64,000 nucleotides of DNA from Mesorhizobium sp. (GCA_004020315.1 SAQG01000004.1:1-64000); one strand, 5' to 3'. Shown: positions 52,328-60,496, numbered from the stretch's first letter. Notes: a model not told the origin generated them from the letters alone. Program-made: numbers and translations.

Positions 52328-52402
52328 GCGCCCATCGTCTAGCGGTCAGGACACCGCCCTCTCACGGCGGGAACAGGGGTTCGATTCCCCTTGGGCGTAC
52401 CA
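52328..52402 (+). tRNA. tRNA-Glu (anticodon CTC)
   Basis: A full cloverleaf can be drawn: acceptor GCGCCCA 52328-52334 with TGGGCGT 52392-52398 (terminal G-T pair), a D-arm with AGCGGTCAGGA, the anticodon stem CCGCC/GGCGG with loop CTCTCAC giving CTC, a T-arm GGGG/CCCC with TTCGATT, and an encoded ACCA end at 52399-52402. It decodes GAG. Confidence 0.95.
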
Positions 52403-52679
52403 AGGCTTTCAAGAGGTTGGCGGGTTTCACCTTAGAGCCGTGGAATAGCTGCCAAAAAAATCCTCCAAGGGCACCCGAAAATTGGCTGCGAAAGGTTGGG
52501 ACCGTCGCAATGATGGGCCTTCGTTCTCCTCGCACGCGTTGGGACCCCTAACTAGGAATGCGAGAGAATCGGCAGCAGCCCGCCTCTCAGCAAGGCGGGC
52601 CCTGGCCACACACCCAGAAATCTTCCTCAATCAACGCGCAACATCGCACCCCATGCGTCGGCGTTGCATCAATCCGCGG
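52403..52679. other. Region downstream of tRNA-Glu, no gene seen
   Basis: Short frames cross this stretch without support. A perfect 8-bp stem GCCCGCCT 52578-52585 with AGGCGGGC 52593-52600 has no T-run. No repeat of the tRNA 3' end was recognised, so an attachment site is not supported. Confidence 0.4.
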
Positions 52680-53807
52680 TCACGGCCAGTTTGCGCGGCC
52701 CCAATTAATCAGATTGACCATTCCTTTGCCGCCCGCCGCAACGTTGTGGTTTTCGTAGTCCGGGAACGAGTGGTACTCGTAGCCGCCATGAGTGGCAATC
52801 ACGTAGGGTCCGTCCTTCCAGAAGGCGAAGAGCGGCCCGCCGGAATTGCCGTCGCTGGTGTCGGCGCGGTGCTCGATCTCGAGAAAATCGCCATCCGAAT
52901 CGTCATCCAGTACGCGGATGCCTTGCTCGATCGTCGGCCGCTGCCCGCCGCTGAGCGCAGCATCGCCGGGATAGCCGACCAGCTTCCAGAATGGCTGATC
53001 CTGCCAATCGGAGCTGTAGGTCTTGGCGCCCATCCATCCGATATTGCCGCCGAGCGGATCGTAGAGCCTGAGGATTGCCATGTCGAAGGCCTGATCGTCG
53101 GGTTCGAACTGATAGCCCCGATAGTCGGAGCACCAGGATGCGGCGCCGGCGCCGACGACGGGATTGCCGTCGAAATAGCCCGGTACGAACAGCGTCTTCC
53201 ATGACGCGGCGCCCCACGGCAGCATATGCGATGCGGTGAGGATCAATCGCGGCCCGACAAGTACGGCGGTGCCCGAACTCGAGGGGTTTGGCGAGCTCGC
53301 ATTGTTCCAGATGAAGAGCCGGCCGACGCAGTGCCAAGGATAACCGCTGGGAAAGAAGTTCGACCGGTTCTCCGGCGGAAACGGCACCTCCGGGATGATC
53401 GTGTTGCCCTTCAGGCTCTTGATAACAGGTCTGATTGCAGCCGTGGAATGCCGTGGATGGAAGACGTTCGGGAACCAGTCTGGTTTGTAGCCCGGCAGTT
53501 CCGAAACGTTTTCTGCGGCTTGCAGGTCCTTCGCCGTAAGGAAGGACGTGCTGCGAACGGGCAGCCCTGAGTAGGCGTCTTTCGGTAGGATTAGCCGACT
53601 GGAACCGTAGTCGGCCGCCTGCAGCGCCAGCTTCGCAGTGTCCGATCCGGACGTGGTCGAGACGTAAATAACCTGACGGGAAAGCGCTTCTAAGACCTCC
53701 GCCGGCATGTCACGGGTGGCAGGCTGATTTTCCATCCGGATCAGGTCATCAGGTGTAAGCGGAGAATTCGCTGCCGTTGGGGGAGGTGAAATATCCATGC
53801 GGGCCAT
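52680..53807 (-). CDS. Trypsin-like serine protease (V8/glutamyl endopeptidase-type), no signal peptide
   Basis: A 375-residue protein with a chymotrypsin-fold protease core: LILTASHMLPWGAAS holds the catalytic His, QAFDMAILRLYDPLG the Asp, and TSDGNSGGPLFAFWKDG the Ser. The first 120 residues are hydrophilic, lack an export signal and include ANSPLTPDDLIRMENQPATR; the start may be a pro-region. The S1B family includes Staphylococcus V8 and Bacillus glutamyl endopeptidases. Standing alone next to a tRNA gene, it looks acquired. The target is unknown. Confidence 0.85.
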   Translation of the reverse strand: MARMDISPPPTAANSPLTPDDLIRMENQPATRDMPAEVLEALSRQVIYVSTTSGSDTAKLALQAADYGSSRLILPKDAYSGLPVRSTSFLTAKDLQAAENVSELPGYKPDWFPNVFHPRHSTAAIRPVIKSLKGNTIIPEVPFPPENRSNFFPSGYPWHCVGRLFIWNNASSPNPSSSGTAVLVGPRLILTASHMLPWGAASWKTLFVPGYFDGNPVVGAGAASWCSDYRGYQFEPDDQAFDMAILRLYDPLGGNIGWMGAKTYSSDWQDQPFWKLVGYPGDAALSGGQRPTIEQGIRVLDDDSDGDFLEIEHRADTSDGNSGGPLFAFWKDGPYVIATHGGYEYHSFPDYENHNVAAGGKGMVNLINWGRANWP

Positions 53808-54232
53808 TTGTATTTCCTTTCGAAATTCTCAAAGGTGGACCGTGCGTTTGGTAGCAAACGCGGTGATGCAGCCGTTATCGACGCAAATGAGGGTGACAGG
53901 GCCGGTCTTACAGATGGCTTACAGGGCGGTTCGCCGGCGACACCTTGACGGTGAGTTCGGTGTGATCCCAAGCTTGGCTCAGCAATCGCCCAATTGTCAG
54001 AGGCGTCTGGGTCTCGGCGCTTCGCTGCTTCTGGCGCAGCGCCCTCAATTGAATTAGCATCGGATGATGCAACCATGGGCCGAAGGCTCACGACGGCGGG
54101 TAGATGCGACGAGGGTGGGGAAGCCGCGACAGACGCCAGTCCGCCGGGCCGTCTCATTGGCCCGGGGACCTGACGCGCAGCGAATAGACATCGAAGCTTG
54201 TCGGGAACGAGAAGAGCGCAGGGAGAGGGCCA
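53808..54232. other. Intergenic region, no gene seen
   Basis: About 425 bp between the divergent protease and VOC genes. A plus-strand frame at 53797-54057 lacks a ribosome-binding site and conserved features. Presumably contains the promoters of both genes; nothing else was recognised. Confidence 0.4.
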
Positions 54233-54814
54233 ATGCAGAAACTGCAATCGCAGGGCGTCCATCACATCACGCTGGTCGGGGCCGGGCGTCAGACGTCGAT
54301 CGACTTCTGGGAGGGCGTGCTTGGCATGCCTTTCATCTTCGAGCAGCCCAACCTCGACAAGGCCAGGGAAAGCCACCTCTATTTCGATCCTGGCGACGGC
54401 CGGCTGATCACCGTCTTCACCGACGAGAGCCGCACCCCGGTCAAGCGGCGCACACCGACCGATACGGGCTGCGTCCATCACATCGCCTTTTCGGTGGCGC
54501 GCGTCACCTTCCTGCAGGCGGTCGCCCGGCTCGACGAGCGCAGCATCAAGCACAGCGGCGTCAAGGATCGCGGTTTTATGGATTCGATCTATTTCGAGGA
54601 TCCGCTCGGCCTTCTGATCGAGCTCGCCTCCTATCGTTTCGAGCCACCGGCGGGCTTCACCCATGCCGACGTGCTGATGCAGGCGCACAAGCTTCGCGTC
54701 GCGCGCGGCGACTACGCAATCGCCGAAGTGCATCTCGCCGATGCGATCCAGGCGCTGGTCGAGCGCTCGCGCACTACCTTGTCGGAGGATCGGGCGCCGA
54801 AAAATCCATTCTGA
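54233..54814 (+). CDS. VOC family protein with C-terminal extension
   Basis: A 193-residue protein: QSQGVHHITLVGAGRQTSID and FWEGVLGMPFIFEQPNLDKA form a first VOC half, CVHHIAFSVARVTFLQAVAR a second, with SIYFEDPLGLLIELASYRF containing a metal-ligand Glu, and a helical tail of about 45 residues. Similar to glyoxalase/dioxygenase-fold proteins whose His residues (VHH) and Glu bind Fe or another metal. It lies 28 bp before the H1-tailed GST gene on the same strand, so a joint role in electrophile or aromatic turnover is possible. Confidence 0.87.
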   Translation: MQKLQSQGVHHITLVGAGRQTSIDFWEGVLGMPFIFEQPNLDKARESHLYFDPGDGRLITVFTDESRTPVKRRTPTDTGCVHHIAFSVARVTFLQAVARLDERSIKHSGVKDRGFMDSIYFEDPLGLLIELASYRFEPPAGFTHADVLMQAHKLRVARGDYAIAEVHLADAIQALVERSRTTLSEDRAPKNPF

Positions 54815-54842
54815 CGACAGCAACCCCGAGGGAGGACCCACA

Positions 54843-55733
54843 ATGGCAAAGACGACAACGAAGAGTGCGAAGAGGCCGGCCGCCGAGGCCGCTACGAAAC
54901 CAGCTGCCAAGGCCGCAACAAAGCCTGCAGCCAAGGCGTCGAAAGCTTCCGCCAAGCTGGCAGCGAAAGCCGCCGTGAAGCCCGCAGCCAAAGCATCCGC
55001 GAAGTCCGCGCGGAAGGCCGTAGCGAAATCAGCGAAAAAGCCCGCGCTGACGCTCAGCATGCTGAAGGCGAGCGTCAACAATATGAGCGTGCGGGTGTTT
55101 GCGCGCGCGGCCGGGCTCGATCATTCCGAGACCGACGTATGGGGCCACACGCGCTCGCCTGAATACATGGCGCGAAACCCAGCCCACCTTACGCCTATGA
55201 TCGAGGACAAGGGCTTGCCGAGAGGTGTCTTGTGGGAAAGCTGTGCCATCATGCAGTATCTCGCCAACAAGCATGGGCTGGAGAAATTATATCCCAAGGC
55301 GCCGGCCAAGCGGGCAATGATCGACAGCGCCATGTTCTACCTGATCGGCACGCTCTACCCCTATGTGGCGCGCGCCACCTATCCTGCGCTGAACTTCCCG
55401 CAATATGCCGGCGAGGTCGGTCACAGCGACGCCGACCCCGACAGGAAAACAGAAGCCCAGAAGGCCGCGGCGGCAGCGATTGCCGAGCCTCTGGAGGTCT
55501 TTCACAGCTTCTTCAGGAACGGCAAGCCGTTCATCGGTGGCAAGAACCCGTCGATCGCCGACATCCGGCTGGCAGCGACGCTCGAATTCCTGGCCGTCAT
55601 CGACTACGCGCTGCCCCAATGGGCAAAAGACTACATGGCGGCGATCGAGAAGAAGCTCGGCAAGGCCTATGCCGAGCCGGCCGCCGACGTGCGCGGCTAT
55701 ATCGCCTATATGAAGTCGCAGGCCGGGGCGTGA
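54843..55733 (+). CDS. Glutathione S-transferase with histone H1-like basic tail
   Basis: A 296-residue fusion. Residues about 1-68 are a Lys/Ala/Pro-rich tail with repeats of the KPAAKA and KASAK type (MAKTTTKSAKRPAAEAATKP at the start), as in histone H1-like and Hc1-type proteins. Residues about 70-296 are a GST: LTLSMLKASVNNMSVRVFAR, then GVLWESCAIMQYLANKHG with the Glu-Ser pair that binds glutathione, and FIGGKNPSIADIRLAATLEF, the N-capping motif. ATG 54843 follows GGGAGGA. A DNA-associated GST would be unusual; the tail could also serve protein binding. It forms a likely operon with the VOC gene upstream. Confidence 0.83.
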   Translation: MAKTTTKSAKRPAAEAATKPAAKAATKPAAKASKASAKLAAKAAVKPAAKASAKSARKAVAKSAKKPALTLSMLKASVNNMSVRVFARAAGLDHSETDVWGHTRSPEYMARNPAHLTPMIEDKGLPRGVLWESCAIMQYLANKHGLEKLYPKAPAKRAMIDSAMFYLIGTLYPYVARATYPALNFPQYAGEVGHSDADPDRKTEAQKAAAAAIAEPLEVFHSFFRNGKPFIGGKNPSIADIRLAATLEFLAVIDYALPQWAKDYMAAIEKKLGKAYAEPAADVRGYIAYMKSQAGA

Positions 55734-55870
55734 GGCGTCTTGGCTGACCGCGTCGAGCTTGCCCTCAATGCAGCAGGGATACCGTCATAGGCCGAGACAC
55801 CGCCCGGTCGCCGATAGGCCAGAGGCATCGGCATTGCAGCTGCAAATCGGTGCGGCGCTGCGCTTGTCGC

Positions 55871-56755
55871 TCAGGGGCCGAATATCACGAGCTCGGTGAA
55901 CGTCAGATCTCCGAGCGAGGGTGGTCTGGGACCCTTGAAATATTTCAGCCCGCTGTTGTGGCGGTACCACCCGAACAGACCTGCAATCGGCTCCTTGGCG
56001 TCGACGACGCAAAGCAGGATGCCGCTTCGCAAGAGAAAGCGCCCCATGGCACCGGCGCACCGGCTCAAATCCGCGAGAGAGCCGCAATAGATGACCTGAT
56101 AGCATGGGATAAGACCGCGCAATATCCGGCGCGGCATCAATACGAAAGGAAACGCTGCTCCGTTGCAAATGCAAATCAATGACAGGCAGCCCAGCGCGGC
56201 GTGTTCCGTGAGTATGTATCTCTCACTGTCGGACAGCATCGCCATTTCAGCAAGATCGGGGCGAGCCTTGAGCACGCGACATGACGGCGGCACCGAATTC
56301 AAAGCCGGCAAGAAGGCGAATTGTCCGGTGGAAAAGGGGCGAAAGCCGAGCGCCCAGTTGGCCTTCAATGTCGCGGGCGCCGGCGAAATGTTCGTGTAGG
56401 TCACGTCCCTTCGCTTGAGGATCGTCGTTACCAACTTGGCGCCATAAGGACGGAATTCTGCGTCGACGGACCAGCTTGAAAGGTTGCAGCGGACTTCGTC
56501 GCCTTCCTGCCCGCGATAAAGGGTATACAGGGTCAGCACAACGCCGACGATCCGATCAGCCTTCTCCAAAGCCAAGCCGTATTGTGGGAACTCGGCGACG
56601 GCAGGCCGCTGCGATAAGCGGGTCAGCGCTTGTATCCAATAACTGCGGCTACGCTCCGGAAAGCCCCTGCACAGGCAGTCGACCACTCCTTCCCAATCAG
56701 CTTCGCGAATTGGTCGACAGCGAACGTCGGGGGGGAGAGTGCCAAGTACGGCCAT
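55871..56755 (-). CDS. GNAT-type acyltransferase
   Basis: A 294-residue protein with GNAT-fold features in its first half: VRCRPIREADWEGVVDCLCR, then QYGLALEKADRIVGVVLTLY and SSWSVDAEFRPYGAKLVTTI, the latter acting as the acetyl-CoA loop region. The second half repeats an acyltransferase-like arrangement. The acceptor is unknown; such proteins occur near polysaccharide genes in rhizobia, but none are seen here. Nothing within 100 bp on the same strand, so it is transcribed alone. Confidence 0.72.
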   Translation of the reverse strand: MAVLGTLPPDVRCRPIREADWEGVVDCLCRGFPERSRSYWIQALTRLSQRPAVAEFPQYGLALEKADRIVGVVLTLYTLYRGQEGDEVRCNLSSWSVDAEFRPYGAKLVTTILKRRDVTYTNISPAPATLKANWALGFRPFSTGQFAFLPALNSVPPSCRVLKARPDLAEMAMLSDSERYILTEHAALGCLSLICICNGAAFPFVLMPRRILRGLIPCYQVIYCGSLADLSRCAGAMGRFLLRSGILLCVVDAKEPIAGLFGWYRHNSGLKYFKGPRPPSLGDLTFTELVIFGP

Positions 56756-56939
56756 AAATCGACTTCCAGAATACGATAGTTACTTCGGTATGCCTCACGC
56801 CCCAACATATTGGTGGACAACGATTAATAGTCCGTGCCGCATTTAAAGACGACTTTCCGCACTCATCACGAAAACGGAGATCAGATTGGCCATGACGCGT
56901 CGATGAGCAGCTCCCCCGCGGTTAAGGATTCGTTAACCA
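56756..56939. other. Region upstream of the GNAT gene, no gene seen
   Basis: This stretch and the candidate RNA that follows form the gap up to 57184. It probably holds the promoter of the minus-strand GNAT gene. Nothing else is evident. Confidence 0.4.
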
Positions 56940-57043
56940 AATCCCTATCTACTGATCGGCAATTCACCTCCAACTCGTGACCACGGATGTACTGGCGCGG
57001 TCGAGGTGGAAGGAAAGGTCGGCCATGTGCCGGCCTTTTTGTT
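56940..57043 (+). ncRNA. Candidate structured small RNA with terminator
   Basis: CACCTC 56965-56970 pairs with GAGGTG 57003-57008 to form a long stem-loop, followed by an intrinsic terminator: AAGGTCGGC 57015-57023 with GCCGGCCTT 57029-57037 and TTTTT then TTTT to 57045. A CTATCT -10-like box lies at 56945-56950. No plus-strand gene is upstream, so the terminator is otherwise unexplained. Exact ends are unknown. Confidence 0.5.
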
Positions 57044-57184
57044 TTCAAGGACTATGTTCCCGGGAAGCTGCGGCCTTGCCTTCGTGATTGTGATCGGCAT
57101 CCGGCCTTTGCAAAACATATTGTCATCGCCGCCATTGTCCGTACCATATCGCTGTGCGGCAAGGCGGAAGGGAGAGGACTTGCG

Positions 57185-57556
57185 ATGAAACGCGCGGCAG
57201 GACTGTCGGTGATCGCAGGCGCGATATTGGCAGGCGCCAGCTGTCAATCGAATGCCGCATCGCTGAACACCATGGACGATGTCGGGGCTGCGATCCAGGC
57301 GTGCTGGACCCCGCCGGCGAATGCCGGAAATTCCACCGTCACGTTGAGCTTCAGCTTCAAGCGCAACGGCACGCTGATCGGCCCGCCCAGGCCGACTGCC
57401 ATCAATGTGACCGGCGACGCGAAGGCACGGCAATCCTTCGTCGATGCCGCGATCGCCGCCCTGGAACGCTGCTTGCCGCTAAGTTTTTCGCCGGCTCTCG
57501 CCCAAGGGATCCCAGGCAGCGTCTTCACCCTGCAATTCGGCTCGCCCAAACAGTAA
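57185..57556 (+). CDS. Secreted protein with TonB/TolA C-terminal-like domain
   Basis: A 123-residue protein with a signal peptide (MKRAAGLSVIAGAILAGASC, likely cut near ASCQSNA) and a domain of about 90 residues: DDVGAAIQACWTPPANAGNS, TVTLSFSFKRNGTLIGPPRP, and FVDAAIAALERCLPLSFSP. The arrangement, with Cys pairs and VTLSFSFKRNGTLIG, is close to the TolA/TonB C-terminal fold. Periplasmic, function unknown. ATG 57185; the frame is open from 56987 through the candidate RNA. Confidence 0.75.
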   Translation: MKRAAGLSVIAGAILAGASCQSNAASLNTMDDVGAAIQACWTPPANAGNSTVTLSFSFKRNGTLIGPPRPTAINVTGDAKARQSFVDAAIAALERCLPLSFSPALAQGIPGSVFTLQFGSPKQ

Positions 57557-57667
57557 CCGCGCATCATCCCAAGCAGCCGCCCGCTCGTTTCCGGGCGGGC
57601 CATTCAGCTAAGCGTTGCTCGGTGGCGTCACCTCGAGCGATTGGACCGGTTCCCGGTCCACGAGATA

Positions 57668-57904
57668 TCAGTGTTCCCCGCGTCTCGCATTGACATGGCG
57701 TGCCAATTCCGGCGTCTCGAAGACGTAGTCGCTCCAGGCCGATTCCGGAATCTGGCCGGCCAGATAGCATTCCAGCAAAAGACTTTGCTCGGGGCTGAGA
57801 GGTCTCGGCGCGCGCTCATGGTCCAGTCTCAGCGAGCGAATTAGATTTCTAGGGGAGTGAAACAGATTTCTGGTCAGGTCCGAGACAGTGAAGTGAATTG
57901 ACAT
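57668..57904 (-). CDS. Small conserved hypothetical protein
   Basis: A 78-residue protein, MSIHFTVSDLTRNLFHSPRN, then LIRSLRLDHERAPRPLSPEQ and SLLLECYLAGQIPESAWSDY. The strong AAAGGAGA site supports ATG 57904; the open frame to 57997 runs into a RIME-like repeat. No family was recognised. It stands alone. Confidence 0.7.
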   Translation of the reverse strand: MSIHFTVSDLTRNLFHSPRNLIRSLRLDHERAPRPLSPEQSLLLECYLAGQIPESAWSDYVFETPELARHVNARRGEH

Positions 57905-57928
57905 GAGCGGTCTCCTTTGACCATCCAG

Positions 57929-58060
57929 CGCATCACCCCAAAAATCGGGATCGATCTCTGATCCGCTGCCCTTCGTTCGGAAAGGACCATGCGCCAAATC
58001 AAAACGCTACAGCATGCTTGGTGCGTCCAAAGGGACGCGCGGCGCTGCAATGGCCGTTTA
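57929..58060. repeat. RIME-like two-hairpin element, copy 7, reverse orientation, with an insertion
   Basis: Read on the minus strand it gives the first palindrome (CAGCGCCGCGCGTCC... to GCTGTAGCG, 58008-58056) and then a second, GCGCAT 57929-57934 with ATGCGC 57989-57994, whose core is interrupted by about 20 extra bases. The degenerate first palindrome and the insertion mark an ageing copy. Confidence 0.65.
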
Positions 58061-58253
58061 ACGTCGGAGGCCGGATAAGGTTTCAACGTGGCTGGCGGTA
58101 ACGCCGGATTGCTCGGCCGTCAGATCGATCGGGCAGCCCGAAATCCACCAGTCAGCTCATGCTTTCGCCGATCGCAGACGTGCCGGCGTTGTTTTTGGGT
58201 TCGTCTCAATCTTGAAACAAAAGTGTAATATTGAATTTACGAGAGTACCTATA

Positions 58254-58298
58254 TTGCAGTAATATTAAAGTCTCAGAAAGCCGTTATCTTGCAGTAAT
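58254..58298. promoter_or_regulatory. Direct repeats in an AT-rich region upstream of DUF2865 gene
   Basis: TTGCAGTAAT occurs at 58254-58263 and 58289-58298, 35 bp apart, in a stretch (about 58200-58320) much richer in A+T than its surroundings. It lies 80 bp before the DUF2865 start, where an activator or repressor site could be. The rest of the gap (58061-58377) shows nothing else. Confidence 0.5.
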
Positions 58299-58377
58299 TA
58301 GGTAAACCTCATTTAGTGAATTCTTATTCACGACCAACGAAGAATGTGCTTCCAGGTTCTCGGCGGAAACAGGGACA

Positions 58378-59352
58378 ATGGTCGCTCCAATGACACGCTT
58401 CTGGTCTGACACGATTCTTGTGCTGGTATTGGTGACGGCATTCACGCTCGGCACTTCCTCTTCATATGCGGATAGTTGCAGCGCGATCAAAAGCCAAATG
58501 TTTTCGGCCGGTCGTGGCGCTGGATCGAGCCCGCAGCTTGCCCAGTTGCGCCGGCAGCTTGTCTCGATCGAAAGATTGGAGAAACAGCGCCAATGTTCGG
58601 CGAAAAGTTCGATGGTCGGGTTCTTCTTCAATCCCTGTGCCGATCTCGTCAAAAGCAAGGCGGAGGTGCAACGCCGGATCGCGAGCGCGTCGAATTCGGG
58701 GAGGGATACGTCCGGCCTGCGGGCCAGGCTCGTCGCTCTGGGCTGCGCGCCTGCCGCCAAAAGGCAGGAACGGCGCAAAGAGCAAGCGCAACAGCGTTCG
58801 GTACCCAAAACTCAGTCTGCCGACGTGCGGTATGCCGGCAGCGCGATGCTGTTTTGTGTGCGCCTTTCGGACGGATATTTCTTCCCTGCGCCAAAATCGC
58901 AGTTCGCCAAAAAGGATGATCTGAAGGAAACTGTCGATCAGTGCCGCTACATTTGCGACGATGTCGGCGTCGACCTCTACACGCTCGAGGATGCCAGCCT
59001 CGAGACCGAAGCGATGGTCGCTCTCGAGACGCGAAAACCCTATACAGAGCTTCCGACCGCTTTCAGGTACCGCGAGGACGCGAATTTCAAGGCGTGTAGC
59101 GTCAAGCGTTATTCCCGGCGGGGCTTCGAACTCAGGGCGCGGACGGTAACGCCCGCCAACATGGCCGACGCCATCATTCCATTGCCGACGACAAAGCCGG
59201 ATCTTGGCGCCGTTGCGGAAATTCCCGGACCCGATGCTCCGGAGGCTCCCAATGCCGAAGCCAAGGGCGCCGTCCAGCATCAGTCGATCGAAAGATCGAC
59301 CGAAACGCGGCCGGTAAGGGTGATCGGGCCGGCTTTTTTCCCCGAAAACTGA
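58378..59352 (+). CDS. DUF2865 exported protein
   Basis: A 324-residue protein: a signal or anchor segment (about 10-30, TILVLVLVTAFTLGTSSSYA), a central basic coiled region with RRKEQAQQRSVPK, and the DUF2865 core FCVRLSDGYFFPAPKSQFAK with CRYICDDVGVDLYTLED. It has several Cys residues, consistent with periplasmic disulfides. Function unknown; common in Rhizobiales. A second ATG at 58390 is possible. The C-terminal 60 residues are Pro/Glu-rich and lack structure. Confidence 0.82.
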   Translation: MVAPMTRFWSDTILVLVLVTAFTLGTSSSYADSCSAIKSQMFSAGRGAGSSPQLAQLRRQLVSIERLEKQRQCSAKSSMVGFFFNPCADLVKSKAEVQRRIASASNSGRDTSGLRARLVALGCAPAAKRQERRKEQAQQRSVPKTQSADVRYAGSAMLFCVRLSDGYFFPAPKSQFAKKDDLKETVDQCRYICDDVGVDLYTLEDASLETEAMVALETRKPYTELPTAFRYREDANFKACSVKRYSRRGFELRARTVTPANMADAIIPLPTTKPDLGAVAEIPGPDAPEAPNAEAKGAVQHQSIERSTETRPVRVIGPAFFPEN

Positions 59353-59468
59353 CCCCGTTGCGCTTAAATTAGACCACGAAATTGAAGCGCCTGACCGACC
59401 GCTGCGGTGGGTGCAGCAACGTTTTGAGGGCGCATCTTTTTAGCTGCAACCGTTTGAATGCCGGCTGG

Positions 59469-59831
59469 CTATTCGCAGACCATGCGGACCCGTTTTCCGG
59501 GTTGGCTGACGTTCCTGCAGGTGAGCGGTTTTGCCGGCTCGGATGACGGCGTCGGCGGAACTTTGGAAATCCTGGTGATTTGCCTTCTCGGCGCGACGGG
59601 GGTGCTGGTTCTGGGGGCCTCCGCTCTTGCCGGCGTTTCGGGCGCCACAGGAAAGACATCGGTCTGCAGCAACTGCGGCTGTTGGGCTTGCGCGTGCTGC
59701 GGCGGCCTGTCCCAGAACCGCCGGACATCGAGCGGCCTTGGAATGACGACGGTGCCGTCGTAGCTGCGCGAGCAGCCGCTCCCCAACAGCAGCATCGGGC
59801 ACAGGAAAAAAGGCAGGATCCGTCCCAACAT
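59469..59831 (-). CDS. Putative lipoprotein, hypothetical
   Basis: A 120-residue protein with a hydrophobic leader (MLGRILPFFLCPMLLLGSGC) ending in GSGC, a rough lipobox, then a Pro/Gln-rich linker and the C-terminal CRNVSQPGKRVRMVCE, which has a Cys pair. ATG 59831 was chosen over a TTG at 59879. No family recognised; an envelope lipoprotein is the simplest reading. It is convergent with the DUF2865 gene. Confidence 0.65.
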   Translation of the reverse strand: MLGRILPFFLCPMLLLGSGCSRSYDGTVVIPRPLDVRRFWDRPPQHAQAQQPQLLQTDVFPVAPETPARAEAPRTSTPVAPRRQITRISKVPPTPSSEPAKPLTCRNVSQPGKRVRMVCE

Positions 59832-59905
59832 CGGCAATACCTTGCGGGATTTGTAACGCGGCTTCGGTTCTACCGACAACCGTCGGAATACACTGCGGGC
59901 AAGGC

Positions 59906-59986
59906 TAGCGTATGACCCGGAGAATCGGAATCGATTTCTCTGGGATCATGTGCAAAATCAAGGTGTCGCAGCGTCCCTGGCGCGAC
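59906..59986. repeat. RIME-like element, copy 8, reverse orientation, degenerate
   Basis: Core GAGAATCG pairs with CGATTTCTC and flanks ATGACCCG with TGGGATCAT (59910-59951); the GTCGC/GCGAC dyad at 59965-59986 is what remains of the first palindrome. It is at the left of the long gap before pstS. Confidence 0.6.
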
Positions 59987-60467
59987 TGGGGGCATGGACG
60001 ATTACCTGCCCCAAGCCCATCAGCCCCAGAGCCTTGCGAAAAGGTCGGCGCGGACCGAGAAATCCAGCGCAACGCGGGATTGTTCCCGTCAGGCTGTAGA
60101 GTTCAGCCGATTCGGCGACACGTTGCGGACAAGACTATGGTGCGATCGCACCATACCAAAGCATGCGTCCGGTTGGGACAATAAGCGCATTCGAGTTCCG
60201 CTCCTCCAGTTACGGGCGGGAGCAGCGACCGCCGGCAAGAAGCAGGGTCAGATTTACCCCAACGGACCTGTTTCGGCGATGGCGCGGCCATGACCTCCTT
60301 GGCCGCATGCAACGCGCTCCCGCCCGGATTTTCTTTTTCGGCGCCAATTGTCCCGCCTGTCGAGAGCCGCAAATCGTGCAAGCTGCTGATTCCAGCGGCA
60401 AACCACGGCCGTGCCGGCGAGACCCGCAGCCCTTCCTTTTCGACATGGCTGTGCGGCGGTTACCGGG
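59987..60467. other. Intergenic region upstream of the pst Pho box, no gene seen
   Basis: About 480 bp with several short frames on both strands, none with a ribosome-binding site or a recognisable product. No repeat or terminator beyond the flanking RIME copy was noticed. Confidence 0.4.
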
Positions 60468-60496
60468 CTGACATCAAACTGTCATGTGACTGTAAT
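60468..60496 (+). promoter_or_regulatory. Pho box upstream of pstS
   Basis: Three 7-bp half sites with 4-bp spacers: CTGACAT 60468-60474, CTGTCAT 60479-60485 and CTGTAAT 60490-60496. The 11-bp periodicity and CTGTCAT consensus are those of rhizobial PhoB sites, so pst expression should be induced by phosphate starvation. Confidence 0.92.

Noticed and set aside
52403..53807. Complete integrative element at tRNA-Glu
   Set aside because: No integrase, relaxase, or direct repeat of the tRNA 3' end was seen within the window.
53741..55081. 446-codon minus-strand open frame opposite the VOC and H1-GST genes
   Set aside because: It is rich in Ala/Asp/Arg, has no conserved motif, and runs antisense to genes with clear VOC and GST features.
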